This document shows positions 59,001-64,000 of a stretch of DNA of 64,000 nucleotides, in pieces (positions within the stretch are counted from its first letter, which is position 1; each line of letters opens with the position of its first letter). Under the pieces are notes generated by a model. The model worked only from the letters and a program-made list of their open reading frames with translations, did no database searches and was not told the DNA's origin. Source of the DNA: Meandrina meandrites (Eukaryota > Cnidaria > Anthozoa > Scleractinia > Meandrinidae). Location of the stretch: assembly GCA_963693305.1 (NCBI GenBank), contig OY855912.1, positions 8,942,001 to 9,006,000 on the forward strand, given 5' to 3'. The position numbers and the translations under genes are program-made.

Positions 59001-62000
59001 TGGCTTATTTAATTTACGATCCTTTAATAGGCTTATTTAATTTAAGATCCTTTAATTTGCGTCTTTAATTTAAGATCCTTTAATTGGCTTATTTAATTTA
59101 CGATCCTTTAATAGGGTTATTTAATTTAAGATTCTTTTAATTAGCTTATTTAATTAAAGATCCTTTAATTAGCTTATTTAATTTAAGATTCTTTAATTGG
59201 CTTATTTAATTTAAGATCCTTTAATCGGCTTATTTAATTTAACATTCTTTGATTGGCTTATTTAATTTAAAATCCTTTAATCCGCTTAATTAATTAAAGA
59301 TCCTTTAAAGGCTTATTTAACTTAAGATCCTTTAATTGTCTTATTTAATTTAAGATCCTTTAATACTGATAACCTTTTCTGGTTGGAATTTTGCAAAATT
59401 GCAAAAACCTACCATTAAAAAAATTATTTTAGTACAAATTTTTCTAGCGGAGTTATTGCAAATTTTGTGTTTTGCATGACTAAAAAGTTAATCCCCAAAG
59501 GTGTTATGACATGTCAACACTTTGGACCTCCGGTGAGTTTCACGAGGGAATACATCCAGGGATTATGACTACTTCCCTGTAAGTTGCCTGCAACCTGCAG
59601 GATTACCTTAGATGGTCGAGTTGATGGTCAGAAAGGTTGAGGGCCATACAAACTGACAAAGAAACTACTTCTCACAGCTTTGCTATATAGTATAAATATA
59701 TATCTGATAGAGATCCCAAGTTCCAGATATGCATATTGTTATTGAGTGATGTTTTAGCAGTTACAATTTCTGCCTTTCTTCTCCATAGCTTGTTGTAGCT
59801 GGATGCCATCAGATTACGTTGATCCCTGCACCCCTCCCTCACCGTCCATCTCACTGGTGCATGCTTACAGAGACAATGAACTGGTCAGTGTACCATGCAA
59901 CCTTCTTGTTCGTGGAGATGTAGTGGTACTAGGACCAGGTCATCCAGCCCCAGCTCAAGTGCAACAGGTAAACAGTAAACTGTAACATGGTTTAAAGTAC
60001 AAATTTGGCGCAGGACACACTGGGCACTACAGCAGATTTGGTGTTGTATGTTAGGCTAGTTAAATAATGGCTAGCAGTGTTGCTTCCAATTGAGCTTGCA
60101 TTTGATTTTGTTGTTACTCAACAGCTCAACATTTTTGTTTTTCTTTTATTTCCAGCTTTCCCAAGAATCACCAACTAAAGGGTCTTTACATGTCCTTGAA
60201 GAGGGTCAAGTTTTTCACCCTATAGCACAAAACACAACTGGTAGGTATAAAAAGCTCAGCAATGACAATTTGTTTGATTTGACAATAAGCCCCAAGGGAA
60301 TCAGTAAGTTTTGTTCATCGTTCCCTTTAATGGAACTGTGTCAAAACAAAACTCCATTTTTTATAGGGCTATAGTCATTAATTAAGTGTTTTGATATACA
60401 TCACAGCTGAAAGAAAATGATACTAATATTCTGACAGCTGGCACATCAAAATTTCTCCAGGCTTCTCTATGATCAATGCGGCATGCTCACATACCATAGA
60501 ATTCTGGTTATAAGCCCTGGGCTTATACATCGTAAGGGGTTTTGGGTGGGCTTATGAATGGACGGGCTTATAAGGGGAATAAAAAAAATTCTTTTGAAAC
60601 AGTGTTAATCGAAATACCTTTTTTAAGTTAAAAAGTCATAATAGCCATATTTAGCCCTGTTCAGTACTGTCATCCAGCAGAGGGGGCTTATTACTGGATG
60701 TATTTTTTGTTTGAACTTTCCAGGTAGATGGGCCTATAATTGGTGAGGGGGGGGCTTATAACCGGAATTTTACGGTATTTACAATTGGTTAGATCTTAAG
60801 ATCCACCTGTATGACTGCAAGGCTGAAGCCTGAAGTGGCACTAGGGAGTATCCATGGTGGTGTGGCGATCTGGATAGCTGGCGGAGAAATGTGATTTATC
60901 TACAATATCAGATGGACCTTTTGTTTAAGATTTGTTTGTATAATTCAATAGAATCTTGCTTTACTTTTGAACTATTAATGACTTTCACTAGTTTGAACAT
61001 CACGTTGGGTTTTCATTTTGTTTAAGTATCAGATTTGCATAGACATTCATTGCAAATGATTGTGCGAAGCGCACTTACAACATTTGATCTTTATTGTTCA
61101 TGTTCTAATTTTATTTCCCTGCAGATGGTAGTAAAGGAACTGGCATACAGTCATCCCAGCCTCATCCACGAGAGAAGTTCCTTGTGATGGAAACACCATT
61201 CAAATTAAATCTGAGGTACAGTAAACTGCAAAACTGAAACACTTGACAATATGAGTACTGCTTTATAGCAAATAGAGTTTTAGGTTACTGGAAGAACTGG
61301 ACAGGAGAACTGCAAATCATCAGAACTATAACTTACAGTAGAATTTAAATTGATAAATAAAGAAAGATGGTACATTTTAAGCTTGGTAATGAAATATGAA
61401 AGATGAAATATTCAACATGTCAAAAAGATGGGACAAAGAAAAAGAAGAAATCTGAATCCCTGATGGGAATCGAACCCATAACCTCCCAAACACCGGGCGG
61501 ACACGTTATCCGCTGAGCTAAGAGCACTCATGGTGAGCAAGGTCATTTACTAGATTCATACATGAAAGGTGTCCTGCATACTGCTAGTATTGGCAGTGTC
61601 AATAGCATCCTGTATGGTGATAAATAAAGACAAATGGTCAATTTTAAGCTCAGTAATGAAAAATGTGAAGGGTGAAATATTCAACATGCAGACATGTTAA
61701 ATATTTCATCTTTTAGAATTTAAATTGCTGGAAAGAGGTGAACTTACAGGGGCTTCAGTAGTGTCTTTTGTAGATCTAATTAATTCAATCTATCAAACCC
61801 ATTCTGGGCAATACATTAGTCATGAGTTGTAAGGTAAAGTGTGTGTTTGAGCCTAGTAGCCCATGAGACTGGAGCTTGTCTCTGAATTCTGTAGCATGAA
61901 GCAACTAGCAGTATTTCTTGGTTGTGTAGCAGCTCTTGTAAGCATGTAACTTATTACATTAGCCCTCTAGTGTAGAAGTTGCTATTGTTTTGGGGGCTAG

Positions 62001-63267
62001 GAACATTGTTCCTGTTGTTTGTTCAACTGTTCTCTTGAAGGGGTGCAAGCCATTCGTGTGAGACCTTGTGAGAGCTACTACCCAACCCAAATTTTTACCC
62101 CTCCCCGTCTGGTATTGTCAGCCATTCCAAAATGGAATGTATGCTAGGTTGATGAACTGGTCTTTGCTTTGGACAGGTGTAAGTTTTGCAAGAGATGTTA
62201 AGGTGACTTTTTAAAATTTTTTGCAGAAAAATTTTAGACAACTCGTTGAAGAGGCCAATAAGCATTGTTGGAAATGAAATGCATTATATCACAAGCACTA
62301 TTATAGACAAGAAATTACTATTTGTAATTATGGTGAGTTTCCTTATATGTTACTTGAAATTTTGGTTATAGTTGCAGAAGCAAACAGACAGGCATGTCAT
62401 CATATGCATGCATGGTGTAGTTCCTTCCCCAGTAAAGAAGTGGTCTAAGATCAAGCTGAAGATTTTTTTTTTCAGTCATTGGCGACATACATGTACCGTA
62501 TAACAATAGCGAGATACACTAGGTGCCTATGACTGGGATTTGTTTGGTGCATGCCACAAAACTACATGTATGCTTCTACACCAAAACTGTACTTCCATAT
62601 CAAAAGTACACAACAAACTGGCTTTCAATCCCAACACTGTACTCTACCACAGAACTACGCATACTCCTCAAAAGTCCTGAACATACACTTCCATCATAAA
62701 ACTACAACTTCACTGCAAAACTGTACTCCTATGTCAAAACTATACTAATCTGCCGCAAATCTGCTCTTTCACTGTAAAAGTCCAGACTCTTTCATCTTTA
62801 TGAAGCAGGGTTCAATAACAATTACATTTGCATTTTTTGGTGCTTTTTTCTGACATTTCTCTCCATTTACTGTTTGTTGGGAAAATGTTGATCAATTAAC
62901 TGATTACGAAATAATTTTATTTGACATTTGTTCAAGTTTACAGGTGTATGTTAGTGTTGTAGTTTAAATTTATCTTTGAATTAAAATTTTTCAAACTAGT
63001 TTGATTTTTATTTCCCTTTGTTTCAGATTATGATAATGAAAATCACACAATGAAAAATTAAAATCAAATTGGTTTGAAAAATTTTAAACCAACAAATATT
63101 TGATAATAATTATTGTTCTAATTACATCCTGTTACTGTTCCGTTATGAATAACATTTAATTTATCAATGTCTTTTTCAAGGTGTCATCTTTGACTGTCAA
63201 CATTCTCAGAACAATTTTTCTTAAAAATGACTCGGGCCACTGGAGTGAAATGATTCTTTTACTGCAG
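53014..63267 (+). CDS. TMEM94: TMEM94 (P-type ATPase-like ER membrane protein), exons 1-9, 3' end outside window
   Basis: Exons: 53014-53109, 53833-53892, 54510-54748, 55163-55299, 59789-59967, 60156-60240, 61125-61215, 62227-62332 and 63181-63267; 360 codons in frame, then a GTTAGT donor, so the gene continues past the window. TMEM94 is a large multi-pass protein related to P-type ATPases and reported as an ER magnesium transporter. Seen: LGLSSQEAFKRLFDAI near the start, two hydrophobic pairs (ISFISLAFLLLEFLVMILSY, IIVLLLTAVNLALCAREERL), then the actuator-like stretch WMPSDYVDP, SLVHAYRDNELVSVPCNLLV and GDVVVLGPGH. VMETPFKLNLR and the start of the next membrane segment follow. Intron 4 is 4.5 kb and mostly satellite. 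The first 31 residues (Arg/Ser-rich) are less certain. Confidence 0.85.
54795..54985 (+). mobile_element. tRNA-derived SINE, 3'-truncated, TMEM94 intron 3
   Basis: CACAGTGGCTTAATGGTCAG (A box) and TTCTTGGACAAGACACTTAA, CAGTGCCTCTCTCCACCCAG and AATGCTGGTGGGGACCC match the family at 44396-44698. The B box is eroded and the tail is lost. Confidence 0.7.
56560..59370. repeat. 2.8-kb AT-rich satellite, 29-bp unit, TMEM94 intron 4
   Basis: About 95 copies of a unit close to AATTTAAGATCCTTTAATTG plus GCTTATTT. Variants substitute CTTCTTT for CTTATTT, ACGATCC for AAGATCC or AATAGG for AATTGG, and runs of the same variant cluster together. This suggests local unequal exchange. A GC-richer sub-block (AATCGGCCGATTTAACATCC) lies at 56725-56800 near the left edge. 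Confidence 0.95.
60491..60778. mobile_element. MITE with GGTTATAAGCC ends, TMEM94 intron 6
   Basis: ATACCATAGAATTCTGGTTA at the left end pairs with TAACCGGAATTTTACGGTAT at the right, both followed inward by TAAGCC/GGCTTA. Several internal GGGCTTAT repeats. No coding. Confidence 0.72.
61350..61700 (-). mobile_element. second tRNA-derived SINE family, TMEM94 intron 7
   Basis: On the minus strand, GCTCTTAGCTCAGCGGATAA (A box), then GGGTTCGATTCCCATCAGGG (B box at 61471-61452), followed by ATTCAGATTTCTTC and GTCCCATC. The body phrase (GAAATATTCAACATG preceded by TTTTAAGC..AGTAATGAAA) occurs on both sides, near 61376-61419 and 61650-61690, so two body copies flank the tRNA-like head. Acceptor-stem ends do not pair, so it is not a tRNA gene. 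Confidence 0.65.
61842..61925 (-). mobile_element. 3' fragment of the common SINE family
   Basis: GAGCCTAGTAGCCCATGAGAC, then TGTAGCATGAAGCAACTAGCAG, match the minus-strand tail seen at 44417-44485. The head is missing. Confidence 0.6.
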
Positions 63268-63515
63268 GTTAGTGAAGTCAAATCAGTATAGTCAAAATAG
63301 TAATGCTTATAATAATTTAACTGATTGAATCAAATTGAAATGCCTTGCTGCTAAGGTATATTTTTAAATCAAAACATAATAACAGGCTGGGGCCACCCTG
63401 CCATTCAACCCAAAGAACAGGATCTTTTAAACATTTAAACTACTCAATTTTGAGCTTTTTTAAGCTTCTTGTTCAGCATCTAACAAGGTTTTTAAGAATG
63501 AGTCTGACTGCCATT

Positions 63516-63727
63516 TTAAGAGGCCCTGCCAGGGTAAATTCCGACAAGTGACATAGGCCAAAAAGTAGCAACAGCACTCAAACGAAATAGCGACAAACGA
63601 TTGACGAAGCCAAATGTATGTTGCTAAATTTCCGACAGTGTTGTGTAGCCTTGACAAAACGCCGACACGAGACATTTTAAAATTCCGACAAGTAACCTGG
63701 GACACCCCCTGGCAGGGCCTCTTTTAA
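63516..63727. mobile_element. MITE with AGAGGCCCTGCCAGGG ends, TMEM94 intron 9
   Basis: GAGGCCCTGCCAGGG and CCCTGGCAGGGCCTC are exact inverted repeats, next to TTAA at 63516-63519 and 63724-63727. TTCCGACAAGT occurs in direct copies near both ends. TTAA may be the target duplication. Confidence 0.7.
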
Positions 63728-64000
63728 TAGGATTTGCGTCACCCATTGCATTAAAAACTTGTCTTGGATGAAACATTTTGGGGAAAGACCCCAAAATTTC
63801 AAGTTATACCTTGACAAATAGATTGAGTTAATGCGGAAGATTTGAGAACAACAATTAACCTCAAGGATCATTTGCTGGACAAAATCAGAACTACAAGCAC
63901 AGATCACAGTTATTTAATACCATGGAAACCACCAGGTGTCTGCCAAAAAAAGGGCTACACCTATACTCCACCTTAAGACAAATTATTTCAAACTGGAGCA

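Noticed and set aside
61430..61530. tRNA gene on the minus strand
   Set aside because: A and B boxes are present but the acceptor-stem ends do not pair and SINE body sequence follows.

Overview
The window is animal nuclear DNA: spliced genes with GT-AG introns, tRNA-derived SINEs, many short foldback elements and large satellites. SINE type and gene content suggest an anthozoan cnidarian, probably coral-like; this is an inference without any search. One complete Maverick/Polinton-class virus-like element is integrated in it.

Host genes, left to right. NUBP1 (complement 4565..9050, 9 exons) is a cytosolic Fe-S scaffold P-loop ATPase. It lies head-to-head, 80 bp apart, with UBFD1 (9131..14714, 9 exons). 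After the integrated element come TVP23/FAM18 (33993..41199, 6 exons), a Golgi membrane protein, and the first nine exons of TMEM94 (53014 onward), which runs off the right edge. All exon chains keep frame throughout.

The element occupies 16510..33032 (16,523 bp) in the UBFD1-TVP23 intergenic space. It has 315-bp terminal inverted repeats with one mismatch and a 5-bp target duplication, ACGCA. The outer 164 bp of each repeat is itself a near-perfect palindrome. Gene order: protein-primed DNA polymerase B (+); then on the minus strand a DDE integrase broken by a nonsense codon, five small mostly membrane proteins, a packaging ATPase and a probable double jelly-roll major capsid protein; then a coiled-coil membrane protein (+), a large membrane-anchored virion candidate (-), a jelly-roll/penton candidate (+), a two-helix membrane protein (+) and a Cys-rich protein (-) starting at the right TIR. 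I recognise no adenain-like protease. Two short palindromes recur between 22.5 and 26.5 kb, several of them 5-10 nt before start codons. Near-identical TIRs and otherwise open genes suggest a young insertion.

The rest is repeat-rich: minisatellites at 3.5-4.4 kb and 49.4-51.0 kb, an AT microsatellite at 48.3-48.9 kb next to a Penelope-like GIY-YIG fragment, a 2.8-kb AT-rich satellite in TMEM94 intron 4, and numerous MITEs, some nested.
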